From Lasiosphaeria ovina (lineage: Eukaryota; Ascomycota; Sordariomycetes; Sordariales; Lasiosphaeriaceae): 64,000 nt of DNA. The notes below the pieces were generated by a model. That model did no database searches. It worked only from the letters and a program-made list of their open reading frames with translations, and had not been told where the DNA came from. The translations under genes were made by a program, and so were the position numbers. Location of the stretch: contig JAULSN010000016.1 of the NCBI GenBank assembly GCA_033439765.1, positions 248,001-312,000 on the forward strand, read 5' to 3'. This document shows positions 1 to 13,000 of the stretch, piece by piece. The first letter of the stretch is position 1. Each line of letters begins with the position of its first letter.

Positions 1-1774
1 CTCGAAACGCCCAACTAGACGTGTCGCGCGAGGTCTGCATGTCAATGGAGGGAGGATATTAACACTGTTATAAACAAATGCCTGCCGTTGACAGAGTCTT
101 ATTTTTATTCATGTACCTATTTTAGCGTGAAGCCGGGCAGTGCGTGCTCAGACCGGCATACGCCGATGCATCGAATCATGTTAGCAATGCATTAGCTATT
201 GTAATGTGGAAACGAACTAAAACAAACCAAACACCTTCTCTTCGATCCTGCCCTGCTGCGTGTCTGCATGTGACTGACTGACTGACTGACTGGCTGGCTG
301 GCTGGGACGGTGGGGGGTTGGTCGACAAGCGTCATGTCGTATAACCAAAAAGGCACATCTGACGTCTGAGTGAGATTGGAGTTGGTTGGTCTCTCAAGGG
401 TGAGTAAACAACGAATGTCCGTCTCTGGCAGGGCAGATGCGGCGCAACCCGGAAGAGACGTTCCGGAACCAAGCATGCAAGTGATCAAAGATCGATTGGC
501 CCTTTTTAAGGTAACTGATCTTTTAAGGCGCTTGCACCTCAGTCAGGTGGGCGATCTAGAAGCCCTGACGGGGTAGGTAGTTTGTTCCGTACCTCTTTCT
601 CGGCAGTTCTGAAGCTTTACAAACATCAACTCTGCAAAGGCCTATTGTAACGTGGCATCTCAATTCGGCAGACGTGTTTTCCCTCTCCAACTTGGTTAAG
701 AAACTTCACAAAATCCCGCGAGAGTCTGTCGTCGTGGAGAGTTGTGCTCCCTTCAAAGCCGAGAAGTTGTTCTATTAATGAGCAAGAGAAGTAATGCAAC
801 AAGCAAGTTAAGTTGTGTAAAGACATGCGACACAGTGCAGATGACGTCGTGCCCCCCAAGAAAGAGGCCCAACAGCCTGGACCGTGAAGCGCTTGCAGGG
901 CACAGCGCATGCAGAACGAGGGTGTTTCAGACGTCAGCGCAGTCATTACGATCAGCATTGATGGGCGCGACATGACGTTGGGGATTCGTTTCGGGGTCTG
1001 CAAACCCCTCGCCGCACGCACTGTTTGCTTGCCTGTTTGATCACAAAGGCAAACGAACGCTCAGAGGGGGCTCAGTTCGTAAAAAACAGAACAATCTGAT
1101 TGACAATTTCCCTGCCAACAAGGCAACACCGGGCGTGCTGGGAGCTAGAGAGTCATGCGACGGAGCAGAGGAACGCAAACAACAGGTCCACAATAGGGGC
1201 AGGGGAAGGGGGCAGGCAGGTGCACGGGCGGATGATCAAGTACCGGGTAAGGCTGCCGGGCAAGCATGAACAATGCAATCCCCGCATTCAGGAGATCGAG
1301 AAAGAGAAAGGCCATTGATCGAAAGTTCAAGTTTGGACCTTGGTATTATGTTTCTCGTGCGCGGCGCAACGTAAAAAATGTGTCTATGAGGATTCAGTTT
1401 CCCAACCCAACCAACCCACCGATTGTCGCCAAAGCCAAAAAAAAAAAAAAAAAGCGACGGGCAGAACAAGAATAAACTCCGGGTACATGTAGGAGGTAGG
1501 TAATAATAATTACTTCCCGCGGTTGACATTAGATATCTATCCCAGCCAAAGACCAAAAAAACCGGCCACATTACAGGCGCGTCCCCTTTCTCGTCTTCGT
1601 TGTGCAGCCTCAAAGCGTCGGCCTGACCGACCTCCCCCTTTTCCCAAGCTCCCTCCTGAAAATTGGTTCCAAGTCCCGAGTCGGATGTCCAACCCCGTCA
1701 TCCAAACCAAAGTGCGCGAGGCATACATGGCCAAGGGGGCTCTTGCCCAGGCGTCCAGGTGAGCCACAATGAAC
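1..1774. other. Intergenic, no convincing gene
   Basis: Only short overlapping frames on both strands, none with a domain, signal peptide or coding-like codon use. The stretch holds a GACT/GGCT tetranucleotide run near 271-305 and an A18 tract at 1437-1454. It lies downstream of the minus-strand GPI protein gene, so its right end probably contains that gene's 3' UTR. Confidence 0.6.
271..305. repeat. GACT/GGCT tetranucleotide microsatellite
   Basis: About five copies of GACT run directly into about three copies of GGCT, so a single C/T-type change separates two blocks of the same repeat. It is intergenic. Confidence 0.85.
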
Positions 1775-2374
1775 TTAGGCCATGAAGGCTGCGAGGCCAA
1801 CGGCGAAAGCCAAAAGGCTGCCACTCTGGACCTGGGCGGCGACGGCGCCGGCGGTGCTGGCGGTGCTGGTGGAGGAGGTCTTGGCGGTCTGGGTGCTGTT
1901 GCCGCCGCCGCCGGCAGTGACGGTTGGCGGGGGGGTGACGACAGACTGGAGAGTGGAGGCGGTGGAGGAGGCGACAACCGCAGAGCTGCTAGACGACGAG
2001 CTGGTGGTGGCGGAAGAGCTCGAGGCACCGGCCTCAACGTCGAACTGGGCAGACTGGGCCAGGATGCCCGTGTTGAGCTCGGTCACGCTCTCGATGTTGA
2101 ACTGGTAGGCCGAGTCGTTGGGCACGTTGGCCACCGTCACCGTGACGCTGCCCTTGGTCAGGTCGACCTCGCCCAGGTCCTTGCTGTACGGCGTGTGGCC
2201 GCCGGCCTGGTTGACGAGGACCAGGTGAGCCGTCTTGGGATCCGTCGACACGGTCGACCACTTCACCGTCACGCCCTTGGACGGGTCAATGGTGTCATCC
2301 TTGGTCGGGGAGGTGATCCGGATGGCCTGCACGCACGCGAAGAGGGCGGCAGCGGAGATGAAGGCGGAACGCAT
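1775..2374 (-). CDS. Ser/Thr-rich GPI-anchored wall protein, Kre9/Knh1-like N-terminus
   Basis: A 199-residue, single-exon protein predicted to be secreted and tethered to the plasma membrane or cell wall. Seen in the sequence: a signal peptide at residues 1-17 (MRSAFISAAALFACVQA), then an Ig-like domain at about 18-116 that begins IRITSPTKDDTIDPSKG and contains the VTVKWSTV strand, then a Ser/Thr/Ala-rich linker at about 117-180 and a hydrophobic C-terminal tail typical of a GPI-attachment signal. This layout matches the fungal Ser-Thr-rich GPI-anchored membrane family related to the Kre9/Knh1 N-terminal domain, whose exact role is mostly unknown; Kre9 itself acts in beta-1,6-glucan assembly. 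The start is the first ATG, directly before the signal peptide. A wall-structural role is inferred. Confidence 0.88.
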   Translation of the reverse strand: MRSAFISAAALFACVQAIRITSPTKDDTIDPSKGVTVKWSTVSTDPKTAHLVLVNQAGGHTPYSKDLGEVDLTKGSVTVTVANVPNDSAYQFNIESVTELNTGILAQSAQFDVEAGASSSSATTSSSSSSSAVVASSTASTLQSVVTPPPTVTAGGGGNSTQTAKTSSTSTASTAGAVAAQVQSGSLLAFAVGLAAFMA

Positions 2375-5300
2375 CTTGATTTGGTGGTTTGTTTTATTGT
2401 TGGTGGTTTGGGTAGATATTAATGTAGAGTTTAAAAGGCGGGAAGATGTAAACGGGTTGAGCGAGCGATTAGCTTTTCTAGAATAACGAGTGACTGAAAA
2501 ACGAATGGACTCGGCGACGAAGTGAATGAAGAAGCGTCAAACCGAGAGGAGGAGGGTGGGCAGAGGGTTAAAAAGAGCAGGAGACGCGGGAGATTGGATG
2601 GCGAAGTGGATAGATAAGGCAGCCCGATGCACGATGACCGCCCAAAGCTGTGCCCGCTTTTGAGGGGGGAGCAACAGGAGACCGGGTCGCTGGCCCCACT
2701 GATCAACACGAAGGCCCAGCAGCAGGGCCAACGAGGTCGGGGCCAGCAGCCGCAACACGAGAAATCCCCACCTTTCTGCGTCCACCTTCTCTTCGCACTG
2801 GGTAGCCGCTGAGTGGCGTCACCGGCTGAGGGCAGTTCGTGCTTGGTCATGACCAGGGCCGACAGAAAATTTCCTTGTCGCTGTCACCACCCAAAAAGGG
2901 TCCTGAATACGTGTATTTCACCGTAAACCTGGCAGACAGGCCATGGCACGCCAAGTTTTCGTCTCTGAGCCAAAAATCGGTAGAACGGAAAAGGTATGAC
3001 GCCGAACGCTATTGGCGTAGAATTTCGCGGGAGGGTTCCAGCGCATAGCATTGCCCGTGGATACGAGTCAGCGACGCTGGGTGTTGTTTTTTCTCGCATG
3101 GGGCGGCCTAACGTTAGTGTACTTACTTTCTGCAACGGGCCCCTATCGTTGCCAACCAGACAGGACCACATCATCTCTACTTTAGCATGTTAGAAAGCCA
3201 GACAGACTTTCCAGTCAACCAGCGGCGTGCAACAGCACATTTTCGTCAAGTCAATTGATCAACAGTCACCGCCGATATGATCGACGCGTGTTCAACGTCG
3301 GGCTGAATGCCATTTCCGAGCTAGGCAGCTTGCTTTGCTTGTGCTGCGGCGAAGGTGTGTGGAGGGGAATGGGGAGAAAAGTGGGTCCTGCCAGAAAAAG
3401 ACGAAGACCGACACTTGCTTGCCAGGCCGAAAGCCCGGAAAAGAGCGCCCCCTGGCCGAACATCACATCTTCGTCCTGCCGTCCTGCCGTCGTGTCACAA
3501 AACCATGCAGGAAAGCGTTAGCGCAGTCCAGGAGCGCCAATCGGCCTCTGTCTTTTTCGCACTGTCCCGTTGCGCGTCTGCTTGTGTTGTGTTCGTGTTT
3601 TGTGGCTTTCTAATCTTCGTCCTTTTCCTTCGCAGTCCTGTCCAGAAACACGCACGCTGCAGAAGGCAGGCAGAGAGAGCCTCCCTGCAGCCTGCAGAGC
3701 CGACATTTTCGGAATGTCATCATTGGAGCGCCACGAGCGCCACACCGGAAAATTCTGCCTTACGCTCCACTTGCCCACAGGGGCTCGCTCAGCTGCAATT
3801 TTAATCAAGCACAGACCAGTTCCAACAAGCGCCTGGGAATCAGGCTCGCTCTCTGCTCTCTCCTTTAAAGCTCGCGCGATTGCCTCATTCCCGAGGCTTT
3901 CTCTCTGATGTTTCGGCTCGTCCTGATGAGTGGACTTTTCGCGGTGGTTCTGGCCGAACCCGACCGAGTCTTGACGCTCGCTTTTTGCTTCTCCCACCGT
4001 GCACGTCCGCCCGAACGATCATTCAGCCCCGCTCGGTCGGTCAGTCCCCGTTGAAACCAGACTCAAAACACGGTCGACGCGTGCGTGCGTGCTTCCCTCG
4101 GTTGCCCCCGCCATCGCCACCGTTCGCCGGACCCCAAACTAACTATGACTGCCTGTCACCATACCCAGCCTTGCAATCCTTCGCAGAGCTAGCCCATAGA
4201 ATCCTCGTCTTGTTTGAGACTTTGGGCAAATGCCAAGATACACTAGTGCAAGGATGCTAAACCTTCCCCCCTTTCCATGTGGAAAAATCAATTTGCGGTG
4301 TGCGGTACGGAAGACGTGTCTGCCTTGACTTTCCAAAACACGTAGTGGTGGTTTTGGAGTATAGAACCATGTCGTCGACCCTGCGGTAGGTTAATCATCG
4401 ACCAGCACGAGCAAGACAGCCATTATTCATTTTGGACGGAATTGAGTTTGGGAGACTGGTGGAACTTGGGAGATGGTCAATCCACTGGCGTGGTACCAGT
4501 GACGTTTGGACATTCTCCTAGCCCGCTGCAGTTCCACCTCTATTTTGAGATGTTGACTCTAGTAGAAACGGCCCGTGGATTCCAACACGGGCTTGGTGGC
4601 TTCTCGCGTGCTGTCCCGCTGACGGGTCTGGATAACACAGGTACCGGCACGGCACAGGTATCGGCTGCAATCTCCCAGCGTACTTGTGCCCGTGTCTCGT
4701 ATCAATAAGCCAACGACGAGACGAGCGTCTCACTCCTGATGAAAGACTGTATGCTGCGAGGCTTTCTCACGAGCCCCATCAAGCCCCGTGTTGTCCGAGT
4801 CGTCTTCTCGGCCACCGCCGAAGCCTTCTCGGCATCTCCATTGTGCGGCAAGTTCCTTCTGTCATGGCTGGTTAAACCTAAACATGCAGCTAAATAAATA
4901 CGGTAAGTACATACATATTAAAATTGCCCGCAGAACCCACTGTCAGAAAATACACGTGTACCTACAGAGCAACCCTTTCTCCTTCGGGTTAAAAAGCACG
5001 CAATCTGTGGCTGTGTCCATCCCGCCTCTCCAGAGCCTCATCAAGGGTTGCAAAGCCACAGAACGTGGGGCAGCCATGCTCGAGTCGCCCCTTTGACACT
5101 CTTGAGATTCGGTATGGGGGTCGGCTTTGGACAGGGCAAAGGCTTTGTAGTCTCTCATGTCCATAATTGCATATATAAATCTACAATTACAAACACCCAG
5201 AAAATGTCACCCTCTCGTTAGCGATCAGCGTCGTGGGCATGGACAGGAAACACAGTGAGCCGATAGCTGCCTCACATATAAGGTGCCCATAATGGACATG

Positions 5301-7506
5301 AAAGCGGGAAGTAAGGGGAGTCGGGGCCTGAAGTAATAGTAATTATAGCGCCGCTATCAAAGAGAGAGAAGTCCAAATAAGGTGAAGGTGAAGGTGTGAC
5401 AAGCTAATCGCTCCCGCCCGCGCCGTTGGATCAACTGACATGAACTAGACATAGGTTATTACAAATTTCTAACTGTTTACGCGGGACTTTTGACCTGCCC
5501 CTCGGCAACAAACCTAAGTCTGATATGATGCTGACTGATCCGCTCACTGATGATGATGGAAATGCGAGATCGAATAAGCAGAGACACTTTGTGTCACTCG
5601 GGTGTGATGAGCAGGGCCGTTATTATTATCACCATCACAATCTGGGAGTCAAAGATAACTCAGTTGGTTATACGAGCTACCTTTCTCGGCACACATTCTT
5701 GTTTGTTCAAGCATTTTCAATGACAGGTGTGATAAACAAAAAGGGGGGTCTGAATTGCAGGCCAACATGCATGAACCACCGTATCCACTAAATCTCTCGT
5801 ATAACAACAGAATACGAACCGGCTGGAGCTAGTAAATAGCCTATTCTGTTGGCGAGCAGGTCAATAAGAATGATTTTCCTGCGATATACGAGGCGTTCAA
5901 ATGGGTACGGCGTGGTTGGACCCTTACATTCCAAAAAGCGGTGGCATCTAGGCCATTTCCACGGTTGACTGCGCCCTGGCGGTCGAGGACCATCTAGCTA
6001 TATGTAGTAGCCAATGTCGCGTCGAAGATGGCAAGGAAAGTCTTTCAAGTCAGTGCCATTGCCACACGACCAACAAACAAATCCACCAATCAGTATCATC
6101 ACATTGCAACCGGGAAGATTGAAACAACACAAGGGCCATCTCTAGTATTGCCCGCCTTGACGATGACGTGCGAAATATAGCCAGCATCTACCCCACGGCA
6201 CCAGAAACCTGCAGCCGCGTGGTGTTTTCACGGCAGCCACCAGACGTGGTTACTAGGCTTTGGGCAGGTGAACCCTGTGGAGCTTATCCAAGTTTCACAG
6301 GGCTATCTGGGGAGCAAGCGAAATCGCAGTCAACTGTGTAGCATTCACCCAAGGCCGACCTATCCCGAGCCAGCTAGAAGCAGATGAAAATTCTTGAGAA
6401 AGGAAAGTGCACTAACACGGGAACGCTCGTTCCCAATGTGTGTGGTAAATTCACATGTGTGCCTTTGGCGAAGATGGATTTGATGCATGAAAGACTGTAG
6501 GAACGAAGGGGACTGCCGGGCATGATTAGAGCAGAGAAGAGGAAGAAACGGGGGAGAAGGGTGTCACACAATTTCGTGCAAAAGATCGATTCTTCATGTA
6601 TCATCGCAAGGCAATAATGGTTATATCTTGTGTGACAAAGAAACCTCAATTTCAGTCTCGTGAGTAATGACACAAGAATGGAATGGAAAAGGCCGGACCA
6701 ATGCGACACTTAAAGGAAAAGCGGTTCCTGGGAAGTAAAAAAGCAACACAAACGGAAATATATCGCTGCGTCTTCAAGCCTTAAGCGCATTCACGAGACC
6801 GCAGCGGACGTCTAAAGCAGGACCGAAAGCCTGTCTACAACCAAATGGAGGAACTTGCAGGTTCGGCGTGAGATCACCCAAGCCCATTGAGGGCCATTGG
6901 GGGAAGTTCATGTCACACAACTCGACAAGCAAACAAGGCTAAACATGGAATGTATATTCAGGTTTGACAAAACCGAAGGATAGGCTGAGAATTGACAACC
7001 ACCCAACACCGTGCATGTACCACCTTGAGGTGATACAAACTATCTCGGTCGTACGGAGTATATAGAGACAAGAAATAGCTTTGGACCACGCGCAGAAGCT
7101 TCTTCAAGGAGTCCTTGGATGAGTGAAAAGGAGAATTGCAGTCGGGTTGGCAGTAACCCATGCATATGAGTCGACTCGTCGAGCCGAGAGCGTTCCTTGA
7201 CCCGAGACACCGCAGAAACCAAGAGATGGCGCAAGTGGAATCGTGGCAACAAAGGAAACTATGAGGAAAGGAGCCTAGAGCGACAGGAGAGAGAATAACA
7301 AGGGAATCGGGTGACAGGAGTGAAATGAGACTCTTCTCGTGAACATATACGTCAATTAATTTTACAGTCTGCCAGCGTTGGCGGCAGCCTTTTTCCCCAC
7401 TCGAAGCGCCTACCCGACCCTCAGATAAACCAGCAAACCCCGATGCACCACCGCTTGAGACCAAAAGGATATGCAGAAAGTTGGGTATTCGCCGTACCAA
7501 AAAGTT
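2375..7506. other. 5.1 kb intergenic region, no convincing gene
   Basis: The open frames here (for example 3355-3804 plus, 3518-3997 minus, 6958-7500 minus) overlap one another in opposite directions, have mixed codon use and no recognisable domain, so I treat them as chance. The left end is the promoter and leader of the GPI protein; the right end is the 3' flank of the ankyrin gene. Confidence 0.55.
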
Positions 7507-9809
7507 TTAGAAAAAAGACGTTTGGAATCCCAAGGATAGATAGTTGCCTCCAGAATGGTCATGTTGACCCCTGCTCGACGATGGGCCGTGATGCTGGTGC
7601 CGTATCGAGGACGACAGGAGATGCAGCCCCTTGCATGGGTTCGCCACACCCTGCTTTGCCAGGTTGCCGATCGACCTTTCGCTGCCATCAAACACGTCGT
7701 AGGGGTAGATGATGGACCTGTCGCTGACGAGCTTGCTCTGGTCAAAGGCACCTTGCTCAAGCAGGAGGACCGCGCACCGGAGATAGCGTGCTTCCATGTG
7801 GATATCGGACCTGACGTCGGTGCGTTGGATGGCGTACTTGACGAGCTGCAGCGGCGTGTTCCCGCAGTTGTTGAACACGTTGACATCGACTCCGTGGGTG
7901 CAGAGGTACGTGACGGCGGCCACGATGCCAAATTCGGCGGCATAGTGCAGTGCCGTGTTTCCTTCCGTGTCACGCGCATTTAGGTTCGCGTCACGATCGC
8001 GGTTCGGGGATCTCGCAGAGGCCTTGAGCGTGTTCTCGATCGTGTTCTCGAAATCCCTGTCTAGCGAGTCTCTACCAGACGCGATCCTGTTGAACAACTT
8101 CATCAATGGCGTCCGCTTCAGGGAAATGGCGTTGCTGTCGATGTGGCTTGTGTGGCCATGCTGGGAACCAAGAACCAGGGATGACCTCTCGGAGGCAGGA
8201 GTCGACATATCCCTTGTGGAAGGAGGCTTGGAGTCTGAAAATTCGGGGAGGTAGCGCCGGACAAACTCGGCCTCGTCGCCAAAGACACGATGAAGTTTCG
8301 GCGACTGCTGCTCGAGGTTCTTGCGGACGCAGTGCCACACCCGCTCGCCGTTGGAGGACTTTTGAACGATGAGAAACCGGGCTGTGCCGTAGCCGACTTC
8401 GCGGAAAACGTAATGCAGCGCCTCAACGGGGAACTCCTTCCTCGCCACGAGGTGGTGCAAAAAGGTCTGCTTCTCGACGTCGCGCTGACAAAAGTCAAAG
8501 CCCCGAGTCCGCAGGCACCGTACCAGGTTGAGAAACGAGACGGGCCTTAGGTGCGGATGGCCTGGCGGGTCGTACACGTGAAGGAAGGTCTCACCGCGGT
8601 TGTTGACTATCTGGACGTCATCCGTGTGCCGGAGAATTAGCAAGAGAAGAGAGACTCGGGCGCCCCAACGGGCGGCGACGTGAAGCAGCGAGTTGCCAAA
8701 GCGGTCGATCATGTTGGCCTCGGAATCGGTCACGATGAAGTCGCGGAATGAAGCGCCTTCTGACCGCTGGGCGTTGATTGCCCTCGACAGCCGCTCGTGG
8801 ACACAGGATGACGAGGAAGAGCCGACAAACGAGGAACAGCACATCTTAACTAGGGCGGCATTCAGGTCCTCGTTGGTGGGGTTGGAGCTGGTGTACTTGG
8901 GGCGAAAGAGACCGTGGGAGGCCTTCCCGGCCCTCCGCGTCTTGTCGTTCTTATCGGGCTTCTCTTCGAGCAGTGTCAGAAACTCCTCGCGAGTCATCTT
9001 GCTGAGCGCGATGTTGACGCCCGACCCGTCGAGGTTCGTGTTGGCGCCCTTGGACGAGGCCGAGGACGACGACCGCGCTAGGCTCGAGATGCCGGAGGAG
9101 ATACTCGACAGCACAGAAGCCCACGACCTACGCTTGAATGCCGACTTGACCGAGGGAGACATTGAAGATCTGCTGGGAGACTTGGGTCGGGTGTAGGACT
9201 CGGGAGTGGTTGTGGATTCGGACATGACGGTGGCTGTGGGCGGCGTCTGCACATCGGGCTCCTGTTTGATGCTGGCGGCCGTCACGGGGAAGTAGGCGGG
9301 ATGGTGGTCTAGAGACATGAGATCACCCAGTGTCTCGGCGTCCATGATATTGAGCGACGGGCTGTGTTCTCTGTTGCGGGCCATCCTGCTCCGCATGCGC
9401 CGCTCGGCCCGTACGGACCTCAAGAAGCGGACGCGGACGAGCATGGTGGCCGGGTCGCGGGGCCTCCAGTCATCGATGCGGCGATCGGGAAGCAGGCCCT
9501 TGAGGTGCTTGTGCGTGTTGCGCTGTCTGGACACGCCATCTCGAGTCAGCGATTCGGGAACAGGGAAGAGGGACGACGTGCGACGGATGGAGACGAGAGC
9601 GGATTGAAGGCGCACCTGGGATCAAAGGAGCCATCTCTGAGCCGCTCGAGAATACGGACGAGCGGCAGGCGTTCGCTCTGGGTGCAGACATAGAGCCGAA
9701 GCAGCTTCCTCTGCTTGGCGGGCGGCCACGGCTTCACGCGTCGTCCCCGGCGAGCATTCTTGGCGATCATAGCGCTCCCGGTCGGCGATGAAGAAGTATC
9801 CGTCGCCAT
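7507..9809 (-). CDS. Clr5-like domain and ankyrin repeat protein (two exons)
   Basis: Exon 1 is 9616-9809 and exon 2 is 7507-9526, joined across an 89-nt GTGCGC...TCCAG intron, giving 737 residues in frame. The start at 9809 (MATDTSSSPTGSAMIAKNAR) has a good ATG context. Residues about 25-90, including VKPWPPAKQRKLLRLYV and, across the splice, HKHLKGLLPDRRIDDWRPRD, resemble the fungal Clr5 domain, a short helical region found at the N-terminus of many fungal ankyrin or TPR proteins. A Ser-rich basic linker follows at about 140-230. Ankyrin-type motifs are visible at about 340-385 (FGNSLLHVAARWGA, RGETFLHV) and 580-625 (TEGNTALHYAAEFG, CGNTPLQLV). The role is unknown; a scaffold or nuclear regulator is only an inference. 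Without the intron the frame would begin with unrelated residues, which supports the splice. Confidence 0.85.
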
Positions 9810-9855
9810 GACGGCGGCGGTTCCACGGGCTGCTGTGCAGTCGTCGGACGGTAGG

Positions 9856-9908
9856 TGTATGTATGTGAGTGTGGGTGTGCGCGTGCGCGTGCGCGTGCGT
9901 GTGCGTAC
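9856..9908. repeat. GT/GC alternating purine-pyrimidine repeat
   Basis: A run of GT and GC dinucleotides immediately upstream of the start of the Clr5/ankyrin gene, within its likely 5' leader. Alternating purine-pyrimidine tracts of this kind favour Z-DNA. Confidence 0.85.
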
Positions 9909-10042
9909 GAGGCGGCGGGTTCGAGTGGCTTGCCCGTCGGGAGCAGCCGGTCACAGTTGGCGGTCGGTCACGGTCGAACTCGGAGAGCCGGGTGCTGGGT
10001 TGATGCTGGTGTTGCTGTTGCGGTGGCGGTATTGCTGGACCA

Positions 10043-10080
10043 CCGCTTCCGCTTCCGCTTCCACTTCCACTTCCAATTCC
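10043..10080. repeat. CTTCCG/CTTCCA hexanucleotide repeat
   Basis: About six hexamer units in tandem, with G changing to A from one half to the other. It lies in the upstream region of the minus-strand Clr5/ankyrin gene. Confidence 0.85.
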
Positions 10081-13000
10081 ACTAAGGTGGTCCGCGAATT
10101 GAGCGACCTTCAGACGGACACACACAACATTCGGCCGCGATACTAGCGGCACAGATTGACGGCGCGGCTCCAGCGATACGCGACGACGGCCTGCGAGTGA
10201 CGACGAGGCTTTCGGGAGCGTCGGCCGATTATTAAGGCGACAAACAGACAGGTCAGCTCCTCCAGACGGTCGGTGGAGGCGACCTAGTCAACCTTTAGGT
10301 GACGCACTTTCAGGTTGGATCCCGGCAGGGACGGGTCCTTCAAAGGCTTGACAAGGCAATGCAATCGAATTGTAGCCCACGTCCGGCCAGCGCCAGAGCT
10401 TGTCTTGGCTCTGGGGTGCCAGTGCCAGCGGGCTCTCACTCTCTGAGTACCTGAGTACGGGCGCCAGGGCCGAGACGCGGGCACTGACCTTCTGGTGCAA
10501 TTTCCACCAGGCCAATCCCGACCTGGTCTTGCGAGATCGAGCGCCTCCGTGCCGCATAGTCACAGTCCGAGCGAAATGGAGCACGAGAGGCTGCACTAGC
10601 ACACCACCTTTGGCCTAGGAACACGTTTTGCTGCCTTTTGCTGGCCTTAGTGACTTACGTATTCAATTCATTCCCCAGAGTCCGTGTCCCGGTAGCGCGA
10701 TCCGACATCCTCTCCCAATTGGGACCGAGTTTGCAGCTATCGAAAGAGGCGCTGGGTGAGGGGAGAGTTGAAGCAAGACCATGGATGGCCTTCATGGATG
10801 GAAGCGAGACGGGACCAGAGTCCTTGCAAAGTGGAGGGAAGCTCCCGTCAGCACTTTGGGCGCACCAGCCGACGACCCCGCCGTTGAACGGACGGAAGAG
10901 AAATGGAGGGATGGAATGGATGGATGGCAAGTGCAACGGCTGGAGCAGCCTGAGGGGCCAGGACGGCCTGATCTCGCCCTCTGATTGGCTACCAGAGTCG
11001 TATTGGTGCGCCCCACACTGCTCCCTCGAAACTAGCCCACCGCGAGTCCACACTGAGGTGACTGGATGGAAGCCCAAAAGAAGCTCTGGTCTGCTGCAAA
11101 TTGCAGCTGGCAGCGCCGAATCCCCGCTAGCTCATGTCAAGCTTAGCGGCACCAGGCGTCTGGCACAGGGTGGCGCCAAGCCTTCCATGGCAAGGCTTTG
11201 AAGCATGGAACATTCTGTAAGACGGAAAGAAAAAGGAAAGGAACAGGGAGGGTCGACGAAGGTCGAATGAGCGGTCTTCCCGACTGAGCAAAAGATAAGG
11301 CCTCGCAGGACAGTCCCAGACACACTTTTGCATCCAACACTGGGCCTTTCCCGCCAGCTCAAAGCTGGCCTAGAAAGAAACATGGATCCGAGTCCGCTTC
11401 TCCTCTCTTGCATTGTTGCACCCAGGATCGTGCAAATAGGTTGACGCCACGGACGATGTTTCGCAAACACTGTTCAAAAACATGACGCCTCCCTCAGTCG
11501 ACAGCCGAATCTCGCCTGGATTGGCGAAATCATGTGGTAGCAGCCGGCATATTTTCTGCATATTTCTGAGAGGTCCGACCGCAGCCTTCCTCCACTCAGC
11601 TTGCTTGCATCCGCCAGCGCCCAGCTAATCAGGTCGCCTAGTCGAGGAACGGCGTGGGTGGCTCAACTTCGAGCGAGAGCTACTACGCAGTACCGCGTCG
11701 TGCATTACGGCATGCAAACCGTTCCCGTGGTAAATAGAATTCTAGCACGGCCTTTCGACTCTGCTCTTATCTGGACTAAATTACGTGATCGGATCAGCCC
11801 TGGGATGGAAACTGCACCAACTCCTGCACAGCACTTGTGACATTATGTGCCCCTCCTCAGGGGTTATCATAAGGGGCTTTACAGAGGAGTGCCCTGTGAG
11901 TCCGAATTTGCATTGCAACCTGGAAGTCAGCAGACCTCCGAAAAGCCGTTCTGGGATCGGATATGCTTCCGTCGCCCAGAATGCGGGCGACAATTACCGT
12001 CTAAGCTGACATCCTGTTTTGTTGTATTTTGTGATCAATTTGACCTACAGTCCCGTCTCTTAATGGAAAGGTGCGAAAGGCCGTATTGCACAGGGCTGCG
12101 CTTTGCCCCAAAAGTCTTTGGCTGAGAGGGGTCAGGTCTTAGAAGCTCTGGTATACCATCACAGAGGAACCTATCCTAGAAATGCTTACTAAAAGCTTGT
12201 CTGATATTAATTGACTTGATCCTTTTCTTCCCCAAGCACGCGCCAACGAACCATCCAGGGATTGGCTGCAACTTCAGGAAGCCAATCAGAGTGCTGTGGG
12301 TGTAGAGCCTGGTCCGAGTTGGAGCGATCTGCAGACGGAGGAACCGTCCTGACTCTCTGAGGTCCTTCGAGAACCGCACACCGTCAACATGCGGGCGTCA
12401 CTCCTTAGGGTACATAGTACTGAGTAGAGCCTCGCGGGACGCGACTTTGGTGCAGCATGCACTGTTCATCTAGAACTAGAACTATATGCCTGAACCCCCC
12501 CAATAATTCCCACGCAAAGCTCACAGACGGCAACGAACCACGTCACGGCTTCGCTAAGACAGCATGTCACGACGTTACTGCCAAGCCCCCGGAATACTTA
12601 CCGATTGGACGCGCAGGATGCCAATCGCAGAGGCACTGCCGTCGAAAAAGGCCCGTTACCACTTGCTTGTGCCAGCTGGAAGCACAGACTGAACCGGCTC
12701 CTTCTCGTCGTGGAAGGTAGCGAAATCCTCAAGCAAACTAATGCCAAGGTGGTTAAATTCATGAAGGGCTGAGTAAAGTTTAAATAAAGATTTATATCCC
12801 GATAATCTGAGCTAAAGTGATGTGACAATACTGCTGACGGAGGAGTTCCTGCAGTTCGTGGGGTCCTAATTAATACTAACCAACCAACAAGCCAACTACC
12901 TTGCCTACCTCGCCGTAAGCCCTACGTCTAGCTCAATATGCAAACGTCCCCGTCGACCGTTGGTTCTAAAGAACCTAATAAGCAACAGGCAAGCTCAACT

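Noticed and set aside
1769..2422. Gly-rich plus-strand frame opposite the GPI protein
   Set aside because: Antisense translation of the Ser/Thr-rich gene.
3355..3997. Overlapping frames of 149 and 159 codons on opposite strands
   Set aside because: Neither has a domain or coding codon bias; they shadow each other.
6958..7500. 180-codon minus-strand frame just downstream of the ankyrin gene
   Set aside because: AT-rich, Cys/Ser/Leu-rich translation typical of a 3' UTR, with no domain and no clear splice to the gene.
10638..11201. 187-codon plus-strand frame
   Set aside because: Long, but with irregular codon use, no domain, and an equally long frame on the opposite strand.
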